NCBI RefSeq assembly: GCF_000003605.2
Contig: NW_003156926.1
Coordinates: 1-49,891, forward strand
Length of the DNA: 49,891 bases
Direction: 5' to 3'
DNA from: Saccoglossus kowalevskii
Lineage: Eukaryota > Hemichordata > Enteropneusta > Harrimaniidae
Part shown: piece after piece, positions 1-8,814 of the stretch
Numbering within the stretch: the stretch's first letter is position 1
Layout of the letters: every line of letters starts with the position of its first letter
Program-made: the position numbers and the translations under genes
Notes under the pieces: model-generated
What the model saw: only the letters and a program-made list of their open reading frames with translations
The model's database searches: none
Told to the model about the DNA's origin: nothing

Positions 1-131
1 GTTGCAAGTTTGCATTGTCGACCTCTGGATACAGCGTTTGAATCATTACAGAATACGGGATACCGTATTTGTGTTAAGTTGTTTCTGTACACGCAATTCA
101 AACTGTATTGTTCGATTGTTCAATCCTTGAT

Positions 132-135
132 AAAA
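132..135 (-). terminator. Pol III terminator TTTT (copy 1, representative)
   Basis: Four T residues on the minus strand begin 5 nt after the discriminator base, the usual distance for a tRNA gene terminator. The same T4 follows most copies. Confidence 0.8.
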
Positions 136-152
136 TAATTGCCGAAACCCGG

Positions 153-185
153 GACAATTCACCGAACTCGTGGAAGTTCGCCGGG
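153..185 (-). other. 33-nt insertion between T-loop and 3' T-stem strand (copy 1, representative)
   Basis: On the minus strand the bases after TTCAAAC and before CCGGG are an extra 33 nt. The insert begins with CCCGG, and CCCGG recurs where it ends, a short direct repeat at both edges. It contains a hairpin with stem CGAACT and AGTTCG (plus 163..168 and 175..180) and a 6-nt loop. The hairpin is eroded in many copies by changes at its two outer pairs. Normal eukaryotic nuclear tRNA introns sit after position 37, not here. Confidence 0.85.
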
Positions 186-194
186 GTTTGAACC
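184..194 (-). promoter_or_regulatory. Box B internal Pol III promoter (copy 1, representative)
   Basis: Minus-strand GGTTCAAACCC fits GGTTCRANNCC. Its last two bases are the first two bases of the 33-nt insert, so the insertion left box B complete while separating it from the 3' T-stem strand. Confidence 0.8.
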
Positions 195-226
195 AGGGAC
201 CTTTAGATCTTCAGTCTAACGCTCTC

Positions 227-238
227 CCAACTGAGCTA
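227..238 (-). promoter_or_regulatory. Box A internal Pol III promoter (copy 1, representative)
   Basis: Minus-strand TAGCTCAGTTGG matches the box A consensus TRGCNNAGYNGG and spans tRNA positions 8 to 19. It is the binding site for TFIIIC and is kept in nearly all copies; exceptions are noted in the entries. Confidence 0.85.
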
Positions 239-245
239 TTTCGGC

Positions 246-597
246 ATATGAAACTTTTAATCTACCGTAAAATTGAACTTTTTGCTGGAAATAACAAAGA
301 ATTTATGGTTTATAAATGGTTGTACCCTTTTATCCTCGGGTGAATGTGCATTCGTTTCACTTTAAAATCACCCTTTTTGATAAGGCAGGTGAACTTCTGA
401 TAGGGCGTTTCACAGGACAATACACCGGATATGGTATTTCTTTTTCGCAGGTTTGTGTTTGCAAAGTTTGCCATGGTCGAACTCTGGATACTGCGTTTGA
501 ATCAGACAGAATACGGCATACCGTATTTGTGTTAAGTGGTTTCTGTCCACGCAATTCAAACTGTATTGTTCGATTGTTCAATCATTGATAAAATAAT
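246..597. repeat. Spacer haplotype C (representative)
   Basis: 352 bp without a gene. Diagnostic plus-strand features are GGGCGTTTCAC, TTTTTCGCAGG, GCCATGG, the hairpin ATACGG-CATA-CCGTAT and GTGGTTTCTGTCCAC (itself a 4-bp inverted repeat). It is the commonest haplotype. Short ORFs open here on both strands, but I see no reason to call a gene. Confidence 0.8.
565..580. repeat. Tandem 8-mers ATTGTTCG and ATTGTTCA before the terminator (representative)
   Basis: Two adjacent near-identical 8-mers lie just before the gene 3' end. Three units (near 22770, 28466 and 48923) have lost one of them, a typical slippage deletion. Confidence 0.7.
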
Positions 598-703
598 TGC
601 CGAAACCCGGGACAATTCACCGAACTCGTGGAAGTTCACCGGGGTTTGAACCAGGGACCTTTAGATCTTCAGTCTAACGCTCTCCCAACTGAGCTATTTC
701 GGC
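598..703 (-). tRNA. tRNA-Phe(GAA)-like, copy 2
   Basis: Consensus except 638 (G>A on plus), which breaks the outermost pair of the insert hairpin. This variant recurs in 20 copies. Confidence 0.82.
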
Positions 704-765
704 ATATGAAACTTTTAATCTACCGTAAAATTGAACTTTTTGCTGGAAATAACCAAGAATTTATG

Positions 766-775
766 GTTTATAAAC
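766..775. repeat. Perfect palindrome GTTTATAAAC in the 5' flank of the gene (representative)
   Basis: A 10-bp self-complementary, TATA-like element in the flank upstream of copy 2. Haplotypes with GTCTATAAAC lose the palindrome, so it is not universally kept. No promoter role is claimed. Confidence 0.5.
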
Positions 776-799
776 GGTTGTACCTTTTTATCCTCGGGT

Positions 800-811
800 G
801 AATGTGCATTC
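800..811. repeat. Short inverted repeat GAATG-TG-CATTC (representative)
   Basis: A 5-bp inverted repeat with a 2-nt centre, kept in nearly every spacer. A few units have GATTG instead and lose one pair (for example near 14956 and 46405). Confidence 0.5.
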
Positions 812-1055
812 GTTTTACTTTAAAATCACCCTTTTTGATAAGGCAGGTGAACTTCTTATAGGGCGTTTCACAGGACAATACACCGGATATGGTATTTCTT
901 TTTCGCAGGTTTGTGTTTGCAAAGTTTGCCATGGTCGAACTCTGGATACTGCGTTTGAATCAGACAGAATACGGCATACCGTATTTGTGTTAAGTGGTTT
1001 CTGTCCACGCAATTCAAACTGTATTGTTCGATTGTTCAATCATTGATAAAATAAT

Positions 1056-1161
1056 TGCCGAAACCCGGAACAATTCACCGAACTCGTGGAAGTTCGCCGG
1101 GGTTTGAACCAGGGACCTTTAGATCTTCAGTCTAACGCTCTCCCAACTGAGCTATTTCGGC
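1056..1161 (-). tRNA. tRNA-Phe(GAA)-like, copy 3
   Basis: Only change is 1069 (G>A), the insert base that touches the 3' T-stem strand. The tRNA body is consensus. Confidence 0.82.
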
Positions 1162-1514
1162 ATATGAAACTTTTAATCTACCGTAAAATTGAACTTTTTG
1201 CTGGAAATAACCAAGAATTTATGGTTTATAAACGGTTGTACCTTTTTATCCTCGGGTGAATGTGCATTCGTTTTACTTTAAAATCACCCTTTTTGATATG
1301 GCAGGCGAACTTCTGATAGGGCGTTTTAACAGGACAATACACCGGATATGTTATTTCTGTTACGCAGGTTTGCAGTTGCAAAGTTTGCAATGGTCGACCT
1401 CTGGATACAGCGTTTGAATCAGACAGAATACGGGATACCGTATTTGTGTTAAGTTGTTTCTGTACACGCAATTCAAACTGTATTGTTCGATTGTTCAATC
1501 ATTGATAAAATAAT

Positions 1515-1620
1515 TACCGAAACCCGGGACAATGCACCAAACTCGTGGAAGTTCGCCGGGGTTTGAACCAGTGACCTTTAGATCTTCAGTCTAACGCTCT
1601 CCCAACTGAGCTATTTCGGC
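1515..1620 (-). tRNA. tRNA-Phe(GAA)-like, copy 4, weakened stems
   Basis: 1516 changes acceptor position 72, so the G1 pair is lost, and 1572 changes T-stem position 49. Insert variants lie at 1534 and 1539. Confidence 0.72.
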
Positions 1621-1971
1621 ATATGAAACTTTTAATCTACCGAAAAATTGAACTTTTGCAGGAAATAACCAAGAATTTATGGTTTATAAACGGTTGTACC
1701 TTTCAATCCTCGGGTGAATGTGCATTCGTTTTACATTAAAATCACCCTTTTTGATAATGCAGGTGAACTTCTGATAGGGCGTTTCACAGGACAATACACC
1801 GGATATGGTATTTCTTTTTCGCAGGTTTGTGTTTGCAAAGTTTGCCATGGTCGAACTCTGGATACTGCGTTTGAATCAGACAGAATACGGCATACCGTAT
1901 TTGTGTTAAGTGGTTTCTGTCCACGCAATTCAAACTGTATTGTTCGATTGTTCAATCATTGATAAAATAAT

Positions 1972-2077
1972 TGCCGAAACCCGGGACAATTCACCGAACT
2001 CGTGGAAGTTCACCGGGGTTTGAACCAGGGACCTTTAGATCTTCAGTCTAACGCTCTCCCAACTGAGCTATTTCGGC
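1972..2077 (-). tRNA. tRNA-Phe(GAA)-like, copy 5
   Basis: Insert variant at 2012 only; the tRNA body is consensus. Confidence 0.82.
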
Positions 2078-2430
2078 ATATGAAACATTTAATCTACCGT
2101 AAATTTGAACTTTTTGCTGGAAATAACCAAGAATTTATGGTCTATAAACGGTTGTACCTTTTTATCCTCAGGTGAATGTGCATTCGTTTTATTTTAAAAT
2201 CACCCTTTTTGATAAGGCAGGCGAACTTCTGACAGGGCGTTTTCACAGGACAATACACCGGATATGGTATTTCTTTTACGCATGTGTGTTTTTGCAAAGT
2301 TTGCCTTGGTCGAACTCTGGATACAGCGTTTGAATCAGACAGAATACGGGATACCGTATTTGTGTTAAGTTGTTTCTGTACACGCAATTCAAACTGTATT
2401 GTTCGATTGTTCAATCCTTGATAAAATAAT
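2078..2430. repeat. Spacer haplotype A (representative)
   Basis: Diagnostic features are GACAGGGCGTTTTCAC (one T more than haplotype C, shifting any reading frame), TTTTACGCATGTGTG, GCCTTGG, hairpin loop GATA instead of CATA, and TTGTTTCTGTACAC. It also carries the clearest spacer foldback at 2310..2406. Confidence 0.8.
2310..2406. repeat. Imperfect foldback in the spacer (representative)
   Basis: Left arm 2310..2335 and right arm 2387..2406 are inverted complements in three blocks: TCGAAC, ATACAG and TTTGAAT on the left pair with GTTCGA, CTGTAT and ATTCAAA on the right, 19 pairs with two bulges. The 51-nt interval holds a second perfect hairpin, ATACGG-GATA-CCGTAT at 2344..2359. The arrangement recurs in most units, with one mismatch (ATACTG) in haplotype C. 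Confidence 0.75.
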
Positions 2431-2523
2431 TGCCGAAACCCGGGACAATTCACCGAACTCGTGGAAGTTCGCCGGGGTTTGAACCAGGGACCTTTAGATC
2501 TTCAGTCTAACGCTCTCCCAACT
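2431..2523 (-). pseudogene. tRNA-Phe-like copy 6, 5' end deleted
   Basis: 93 nt remain. A 23-nt deletion between two AACT motifs removed the 5' acceptor strand, positions 8 and 9 and the D-stem 5' strand together with most of box A, fusing the D-loop to the 5' flank. Anticodon, box B and terminator remain. The same deletion is in copies 26, 76 and 94. Confidence 0.85.
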
Positions 2524-2865
2524 TTTAATCTACCGTAAAATAGAACTTTTTGCTGGAAATAACAAAGAATTTATGGTTTATAAACGGTTGTACATTTTTA
2601 TCCTCGGGTGAATGTGCATTCGTTTCACTTTAAAATCACCCTTTTTGATAAGGCAGGTGAACTTCTGATAGGGCGTTTCACAGGACAATACACCGGATAT
2701 GGTATTTCTTTTTCGCAGGTTTGTGTTTGCAAAGTTTGCCATGGTCGAACTCTGGATACTGCGTTTGAATCAGACAGAATACGGCATACCGTATTTGTGT
2801 TAAGTGGTTTCTGTCCACGCAATTCAAACTGTATTGTTCGATTGTTCAATCATTCATAAAAACAT

Positions 2866-2971
2866 TGCCGAAACCCGGGACAATGCACCAAACTCGTGGA
2901 AGTTCACCGGGGTTTGAACCAGGGACCTTTAGATCTTCAGTCTAACGCTCTCCCAACTGAGCTATTTCGGC
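2866..2971 (-). tRNA. tRNA-Phe(GAA)-like, copy 7
   Basis: Insert variants at 2885, 2890 and 2906 shorten the insert hairpin to 4 bp. The terminator is T5 rather than T4. Confidence 0.8.
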
Positions 2972-3324
2972 ATATGAAACATTTAATCTACCGTAAAGTT
3001 GAACTTTTTGCTGGAAATAACCAAGAATTTATGGTCTATAAACGGTTGTACCTTTTTATCCTCAGGTGAATGTGCATTCGTTTTATTTTAAAATCACCCT
3101 TTTTGATAAGGCAGGCGAACTTCTGACAGGGCGTTTTCACAGGACATTACACCGGATATGGTATTTCTTTTACGCATGTGTGTTTTTGCAAAGTTTGCCT
3201 TGGTCGAACTCTGGATACAGCGTTTGAATCAGACAGAATACGGGATACCGTATTTGTGTTAAGTTGTTTCTGTACACGCAATTCAAACTGCATTGTTCGA
3301 TTGTTCAATCATTGACAAAATAAT

Positions 3325-3430
3325 TGCCGAAACCCGGGACAATTCACCGAACTCGTGGAAGTTCGCCGGGGTTTGAACCAGGGACCTTTAGATCTTCAGT
3401 CTAACGCTCTCCCAACTGAGCTATTTCGGC
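3325..3430 (-). tRNA. tRNA-Phe(GAA)-like, copy 8
   Basis: Identical to consensus. The flank reads GACAAAAT, which keeps the T4 terminator. Confidence 0.84.
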
Positions 3431-3739
3431 ATATGAAACTTTTAATCTACCGTAAAATTGAACTTTTTGCTGGAAATAACAAAGAATTTATGGTTTATAA
3501 ACGGTTGTACCTTTTTATCCTCGGGTGAATGTGCATTCGTTTTACTTTAAAATCACCCTTTTTGATAAGGCAGGCGAACTTCTGATAGGGCGTTTCACAG
3601 GACAATACACATCATATGGTATTTCTGTTACGCAGGTTTGCAGTTGCAAAGTTTGCAATTGTCGACCTCTGGATACAGCGTTTGAATCAGACAGAATACG
3701 GGATACCGTATTTGTGTTAACTTGTTTCTGTACACGCAA

Positions 3740-3905
3740 TCAAACTGTATTGTTCGATTGTTCAATCATTGATAAATAATTGCCGAACCCGGGACATTCA
3801 CCGAACTCGTGAGTTCGCCGGGGTTTGAACAAGGGACCTTTAGATCTTCAGTTTACGCTCTCCCAACTGAGCTATTTCGGCATATGAAACTTTTAATCTA
3901 CCGTA
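3740..3905. other. Cluster of single-base losses (possible consensus error)
   Basis: Many one-base deletions relative to all other units fall in this short stretch, mostly in A, G or T runs (AATTC to AATC, AAAATA to AAATA, GAAAC to GAAC, ACAATT to ACATT, CTTTTTGC to CTTTTGC). Similar clusters lie at 10290..10370, 22480..22600, 30620..30720, 45680..45735 and 48857..48910. Confidence 0.6.
3781..3881 (-). pseudogene. tRNA-Phe-like copy 9 with five missing bases
   Basis: 101 nt: single bases are lost from the acceptor AAA run, the insert and the anticodon-stem AA, and two from the GGAA of the hairpin loop. It also carries G30>A and a T-stem change (AACAAGG). The terminator is reduced to T3. The losses cluster with others in 3740..3905, so sequencing error is as likely as decay. 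Confidence 0.6.
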
Positions 3906-4232
3906 AAATTGAACTTTTGCTGGAAATAACCAAGAATTCATGGTTTATAAACGGTTGTACCTTTTTATCCTCGGGTGAATGTGCATTCGTTTTACTTTAA
4001 AATCACCCTTTTTGATAAGGCAGGTGAACTTCTGATAGGGCGTTTCACAGGACAATACACCGGATATGGTATTTCTTTTTCGCAGGTTTGTGTTTGCAAA
4101 GTTTGCTATGGTCGAACTCTGGATACTGCGTTTGAATCAGGCAGAATACGGCATACCGTATTTGTGTTAAGTGGTTTCTGTCCACGCAATTCAAACTGTA
4201 TTGTTCGATTGTTCAATCATTGATAAAATAAT

Positions 4233-4338
4233 TGCCGAAACCCGGGACAATTCACCAAACTCGTGAAAGTTCGCCGGGGTTTGAACCAGGGACCTTTAGA
4301 TCTTCAGTCTAACGCTCTCCCAACTGAGCTGTTTCGGC
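4233..4338 (-). tRNA. tRNA-Phe(GAA)-like, copy 10, U8 changed to C
   Basis: 4331 (A>G on plus) changes the nearly universal U8, which is also the first base of box A, to C. Insert variants at 4257 and 4266. Confidence 0.72.
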
Positions 4339-4690
4339 ATATGAAACGTTTAATCTACCGTAAAGTTGAACTTTTTGCTGGAAATAACCAAGAATTTATG
4401 GTCTATAAACGGTTGTACCTTTTTATCCTCAGGTGAATGTGCATTCGTTTTACTTTAAAATCACCCTTTTTGATAAGGCAGGTGAACTTCTGATAGGGCG
4501 TTTCACAGGACAATACACCGGATATGGTATTCCGTTTTCGCAGGTTTGTGTTTGCAAAGTTTGCCATGGTCGAACTCTGGATACTGCGTTTGAATCAGAC
4601 AGAATACGGCATACCGTATTTGTGTTAAGTGGTTTCTGTCCACGCAATTCACACTGTATTGTTCGATTGTTCAATCATTGATAAAATAAT

Positions 4691-4796
4691 TGCCGAAACC
4701 CGGGACAATTCACCAAACTCGTGGAAGTTCGCCGGGGTTTGAACCAGGGACCTTTAGATCTTCAGTATAACGCTCTCCCAACTGAGCTATTTCGGC
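4691..4796 (-). tRNA. tRNA-Phe(GAA)-like, copy 11
   Basis: 4767 changes G30 to U in the anticodon stem, breaking one pair. Insert variant at 4715. Confidence 0.76.
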
Positions 4797-5149
4797 ATAT
4801 GAAACATTTAATCTACCGTAAAGTTGAACTTCTTGCTGGAAATAACCAAGAATTCATGGTTTATAAACGGTTGTACCTTTTTATCCTCGGGTGAATGTGC
4901 ATTCGTTTTACTTTAAAATCACCCTTTTTGATATGGCAGGCGAACTTCTGATAGGGCGTTTTCACAGGACAATACACCGGATATGTTATTTCTGTTACGC
5001 AGGTTTGCAGTTGCAAAGTTTGCAATGGTCGACCTCTGGATACAGCGTTTGAATCAGACAGAATACGGGATACCGTATTTGTGTTAAGTTGTTTCTGTAC
5101 ACGCAATTCAAACTGTATTGTTCGATTGTTCAATCATTGATAAAATAAT
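4797..5149. repeat. Spacer haplotype S (representative)
   Basis: Recognised by CTGTTACGCAGGTTTGCAG, TTTGCAATGG and GTCGACCTC (a SalI-type GTCGAC). Similar units occur at 1162..1514, 31807..32159 and 44043..44395, the last two sharing GAGAGGGCG and TACATCGG. Confidence 0.75.
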
Positions 5150-5255
5150 TGCCGAAACCCGGGACAATTCACCGAATTCGTGGAAGTTCGCCGGGGTTTG
5201 AACCAGGGACCTTTAGATCTTCAGTCTAACGCTCTCCCAACTGAGCTATTTCGGC
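5150..5255 (-). tRNA. tRNA-Phe(GAA)-like, copy 12
   Basis: Only change is 5177 in the insert hairpin stem, which creates GAATTC on the plus strand. Confidence 0.82.
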
Positions 5256-5608
5256 ATATGAAACTTCTAATCTACCGTAAAATTGAACTTTTTGCTGGAA
5301 ATAACCAAGAATTTATGGTTTATAAACGGTTGTACCTTTTTATCCTCAGGTGAATGTGCATTCGTTTTACTTTAAAATCACCCTTTTTGATAAGGCAGGC
5401 GAACTTCTAATAGGGCGTTTCACAGGACAATAACACCGGATATGGTATTTCTTTTACGCATGTTTGCAGTTGCAATGTTTGCATTGGTCGAACTTTATAG
5501 AGAGCGTTTGAATCAGACAGAATACGGGATACCGTATTTGTGTTAAGTTGTTTCTGTACACGCAATTCAAACTGTATTGTTCGATTGTTCAATCATTGAT
5601 AAAATAAT
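5256..5608. repeat. Spacer haplotype E (representative)
   Basis: Marked by GGACAATAACACCGG, TTGCAATGTTTGCATTGG and GAACTTTATAGAGAGCG in place of GAACTCTGGATACAGCG. A sister unit is 46770..47122. The unit at 14400..14752 is a hybrid carrying only the TTTATAGAGAG part. Confidence 0.7.
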
Positions 5609-5714
5609 TGCGGAAACCCGGGACAATTCACCGAACTCGTGGAAGTTCGTCGGGGTTTGAACCATGGACCTTTAGATCTTCAGTCTAACGCTCTCCCAAC
5701 TGAGCTATTTCGGC
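5609..5714 (-). tRNA. tRNA-Phe(GAA)-like, copy 13, stem changes
   Basis: 5612 alters acceptor position 70, 5665 alters T-stem position 50, and 5650 alters the insert. Two canonical pairs are lost. Confidence 0.7.
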
Positions 5715-6067
5715 ATATGAAACATTTAATCTACCGTAAAGTTGAACTTTTTGCTGGAAATAACCAAGAATTTATGGTCTATATACGGTTGTACCTTTTT
5801 ATCCTCAGGTGAATGTGCATTCGTTGTATTTTAAAATCACCCTTTTTGATAAGGCAGGCGAACTTCTGACAGGGCGTTTTCACAGGACAATACACCGGAT
5901 ATGGTATTTCTTTTACGCATGTGTGTTTTTGCAAAGTTTGCCTTGGTCGAACTCTGGATACAGCGTTTGAATCAGACAGAATACGGGATACCGTATTTGT
6001 GTTAAGTTGTTTCTGTACACGCAATTCAAACTGTATTGTTCGATTGTTCAATCATTGACAAAATAAT

Positions 6068-6173
6068 TGCCGAAACCCGGGACAATTCACCGAACTCGTG
6101 GAAGTTAGCCGGGGTTTGAACCAGGGACCTTTAGATCTTCAGTCTAACGCTCTCCCAACTGAGCAATTTCGGC
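6068..6173 (-). tRNA. tRNA-Phe(GAA)-like, copy 14
   Basis: 6165 changes A9 to U inside box A; 6107 changes the insert hairpin stem. Confidence 0.75.
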
Positions 6174-6524
6174 ATATGAAACATTTAATCTACCGTAAAA
6201 TTGAACTTTTTGCTGGAAATAACCAAGAATTTATGGTTTATAAACGGTTGTACCTTTTTATCCTCGGGTGGATGTGCATTCGTTTTACTTTAAAATCACC
6301 CTTTTTGATAAGGCAGGTGAACTTCTGATAGGGCGTTTCACAGGACAATACACCGGATATGGTATTTCTTTTTCGCAGGTTTGTGTTTGCAAAGTTTGCC
6401 ATTGTCGAACTCTGGATACTGCGTTTGAATCAGACAGAATACGGCATACCGTATTTGTGTTAAGTGGTTTCTGTCCACGCAATTCAAACTGTATTGTTCG
6501 ATTGTTCAATCATTCATAAAAAAT

Positions 6525-6630
6525 TGCCGAAACCCGGGACAATGCACCAAACTCGTGGAAGTTCGCCGGGGTTTGAACCAGGGACCTTTAGATCTTCAGT
6601 CTAACGCTCTCCCAACTGAGCTATTTCGGC
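6525..6630 (-). tRNA. tRNA-Phe(GAA)-like, copy 15
   Basis: Insert variants at 6544 and 6549; T6 terminator. Confidence 0.8.
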
Positions 6631-6982
6631 ATATGAAACATTTAATCTACCGTAAAGTTGAACTTTTTGCAGGAAATAACCAAGAATTTATGGTCTATAA
6701 ACGGTTGTACCTTTTTATCCTCAGGTGAATGTGCATTCGTTTTACTTTAAAATCACCCTTTTTGATAAGACAGGTGAACATCTGATAGGGCGTTTCACAG
6801 GACAATACACCGGATATGGTATTTCTTTTTCGCAGGTTTGTGTTTGCAAAGTTTGCCATGGTCGAACTCTGGATACTGCGTTTGAATCAGACAGAATACG
6901 GCATACCGTATTTGTGTTAAGTGGTTTCTGTCCACGCAATTCAAACTGTATTGTTCGATTGTTCAATCATTGATAAAATAAT

Positions 6983-7088
6983 TGCCGAAACCCGGGACAA
7001 TTCACCGAACTCGTGGAAGTTCACCGGGGTTTGAACCAGCGACCTTTAGATCTTCAGTCTAACGCTCTCCCAACTGAGCTATTTCGGC
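6983..7088 (-). tRNA. tRNA-Phe(GAA)-like, copy 16
   Basis: 7040 changes T-stem position 49; insert variant at 7023. Confidence 0.78.
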
Positions 7089-7440
7089 ATATGAAGCATT
7101 TAGTCTACCGTAAAGTTGAACTTTTTGCTGGAAATAACCAAGAATTTATGGTCTATAAACGGTTGTACCTTTTTATCCTCGGGTGAATGTGCATTCGTTT
7201 TATTTTAAAATCACCCTTTTTGATAAGGCAGGTGAACTTCTGATAGGGCGTTTCACAGGACAATACACCGGATATGGTATTCCTTTTTCGCAGGTTTGTG
7301 TTTGCAAAGTTTGCCATGGTCGAACTCTGGATACTGCGTTTGAATCAGACAGAATACGGCATACCGTATTTGTGTTAAGTTGTTTCTGTACACGCAATTC
7401 AAACTGTATTGTTCGATTGCTCAATCATTGATAAAATAAT

Positions 7441-7546
7441 TGCCGAAACCCGGAACAATTCACCGAACTCGTGGAAGTTCGCCGGGGTTTGAACCAGGGA
7501 CCTTTAGATCTTCAGTCTAACGCTCTCCCAACTGAGCTATTTCGGC
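7441..7546 (-). tRNA. tRNA-Phe(GAA)-like, copy 17
   Basis: Only change is 7454, at the insert end. Confidence 0.82.
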
Positions 7547-7896
7547 ATATGAAACTTTTAATCTACCGTAAAATTGAACTTTTGCTGGAAATAACCAAGA
7601 ATTTATGGTTTATAAACGGTGTACCTTTTTATCCTCGGGTGAATGTGCATTCGTTTTACTTTAAAATCACCCTTTTTGATAAGGCAGGTGAACTTCTGAT
7701 AGGGCGTTTCACAGGACAATACACCGGATATGGTATTTCTTTTTCGCAGGTTTGTGTTTGCAAAGTTTGCCATGGTCGAACTCTGGATACTGCGTTTGAA
7801 TCAGACAGAATACGGCATACCGTATTTGTGTTAAGTTGTTTCTATACACGCAATTCAAACTATATAGTTCGATTGTTCAATCATTGATAAAATAAT

Positions 7897-8002
7897 TGCC
7901 GAAACCCGGGACAATTCACCGAACTCGTGGAAGTTCGCCGGGGTTTGAACCAGGGACCTTTAGATCTTCAGTCTAACGCTCTCCCAACTGAGCTATTTCG
8001 GC
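7897..8002 (-). tRNA. tRNA-Phe(GAA)-like, copy 18
   Basis: Identical to consensus. The 5' flank has CATATAAAA in place of CATATGAAA. Confidence 0.84.
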
Positions 8003-8355
8003 ATATAAAACTTTTAATCTACCGTAAAATTGAACTTTTTGCTGGAAATAACAAAGAATTTATGGTTTATAAACGGTTGTACCTTTTTATCCTCAGGTGA
8101 ATGTGCGTTCGTTTTATTTTAAAATCACCCTTTTTGATAAGGCAGGCGAACTTCTGACAGGGCGTTTTCACAGGACAATACACAGGATATGGTATTTCTT
8201 TTACGCATGTGTGTTTTTGCAAAGTTTGCCTTGGTCGAACTCTGGATACAGCGTTTGAATCAGACAGAATACGGGATACCGTATTTGTGTTAAGTTGTTT
8301 CTGTACACGCAATTCAAACTGTATTGTTCGATTGTTCAATCATTGACAAAATAAT

Positions 8356-8461
8356 TGCCGAAACCCGGGACAATTCACCGAACTCGTGGAAGTTCGCCGG
8401 GGTTTGAACCAGGGACCTTTAGATCTTCAGTCTAACGCTCTCCCAACTGAGCTATTTCGGC
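8356..8461 (-). tRNA. tRNA-Phe(GAA)-like, copy 19
   Basis: Identical to consensus; GACAAAAT flank. Confidence 0.84.
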
Positions 8462-8814
8462 ATATGAAACTTTTAATCTACCGTAAAATTGAACTTTTTG
8501 CTGGAAATAACCAAGAATTTATGGTATATAAACGGTTGTACCTTTCCATCCGCAGGTGAATGTGCATTCGTTTTACTTTAAAATCACCCTTTTTGATAAG
8601 GCAGGCGAACTTCTGACAGGGCGTTTTCACAGGACAATACACCGGATATGGTATTTCTTTTACTCATGTGTGTTTTTGCAAAGTTTGCCTTGGTCGAACT
8701 CTGGATACAGCGTTTGAATCAGACAGAATACGGGATACCGTATTTGTGTTAAGTTGTTTCTGTACCCGCAATTCAAACTGTATTGTTCGATTGTTCAATC
8801 CTTGATAAAATAAT

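Larger units (their letters stand above)
140..245 (-). tRNA. tRNA-Phe(GAA)-like gene, copy 1 (consensus sequence)
   Basis: On the minus strand from 245 down to 140: acceptor GCCGAAA; T8-A9; D-arm GCTC-AGTTGGGA-GAGC; anticodon arm TTAGA-CTGAAGA-TCTAA with anticodon GAA at 212..210, reading Phe codons; variable loop AGGTC; T-stem CCTGG; T-loop TTCAAAC; a 33-nt insert (185..153); T-stem CCGGG; acceptor TTTCGGC; discriminator A at 140. CCA is not encoded. Without the insert it is a 73-nt tRNA with all stems paired and, from memory, nearly identical to animal tRNA-Phe. Box A, box B and a T4 terminator are intact, so transcription by RNA polymerase III is plausible. The insert makes a normal T-arm impossible unless it is looped out or removed. 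By my reading 16 copies have exactly this sequence. Alternatives are a tRNA-derived satellite or a novel Pol III RNA. Confidence 0.85.

Noticed and set aside
140-245. Ordinary tRNA intron
   Set aside because: The anticodon loop is uninterrupted at position 37/38. The extra bases lie at the T-loop to T-stem boundary, so the canonical eukaryotic intron model does not apply.
246-330. TATA box or snRNA-type upstream promoter for the tRNA-like gene
   Set aside because: The AT-rich flank has TTAAAA about 10 to 15 nt upstream and a TATAAA about 65 to 70 nt upstream, neither at the usual distance near -30. The internal boxes suffice.
2140-2406. Compensatory base change between GTGG...CCAC and GTTG...ACAC in the spacer
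   Set aside because: The two variable bases are not opposite each other in the 4-bp stem, so the linked change breaks the stem rather than preserving it. It is haplotype linkage.
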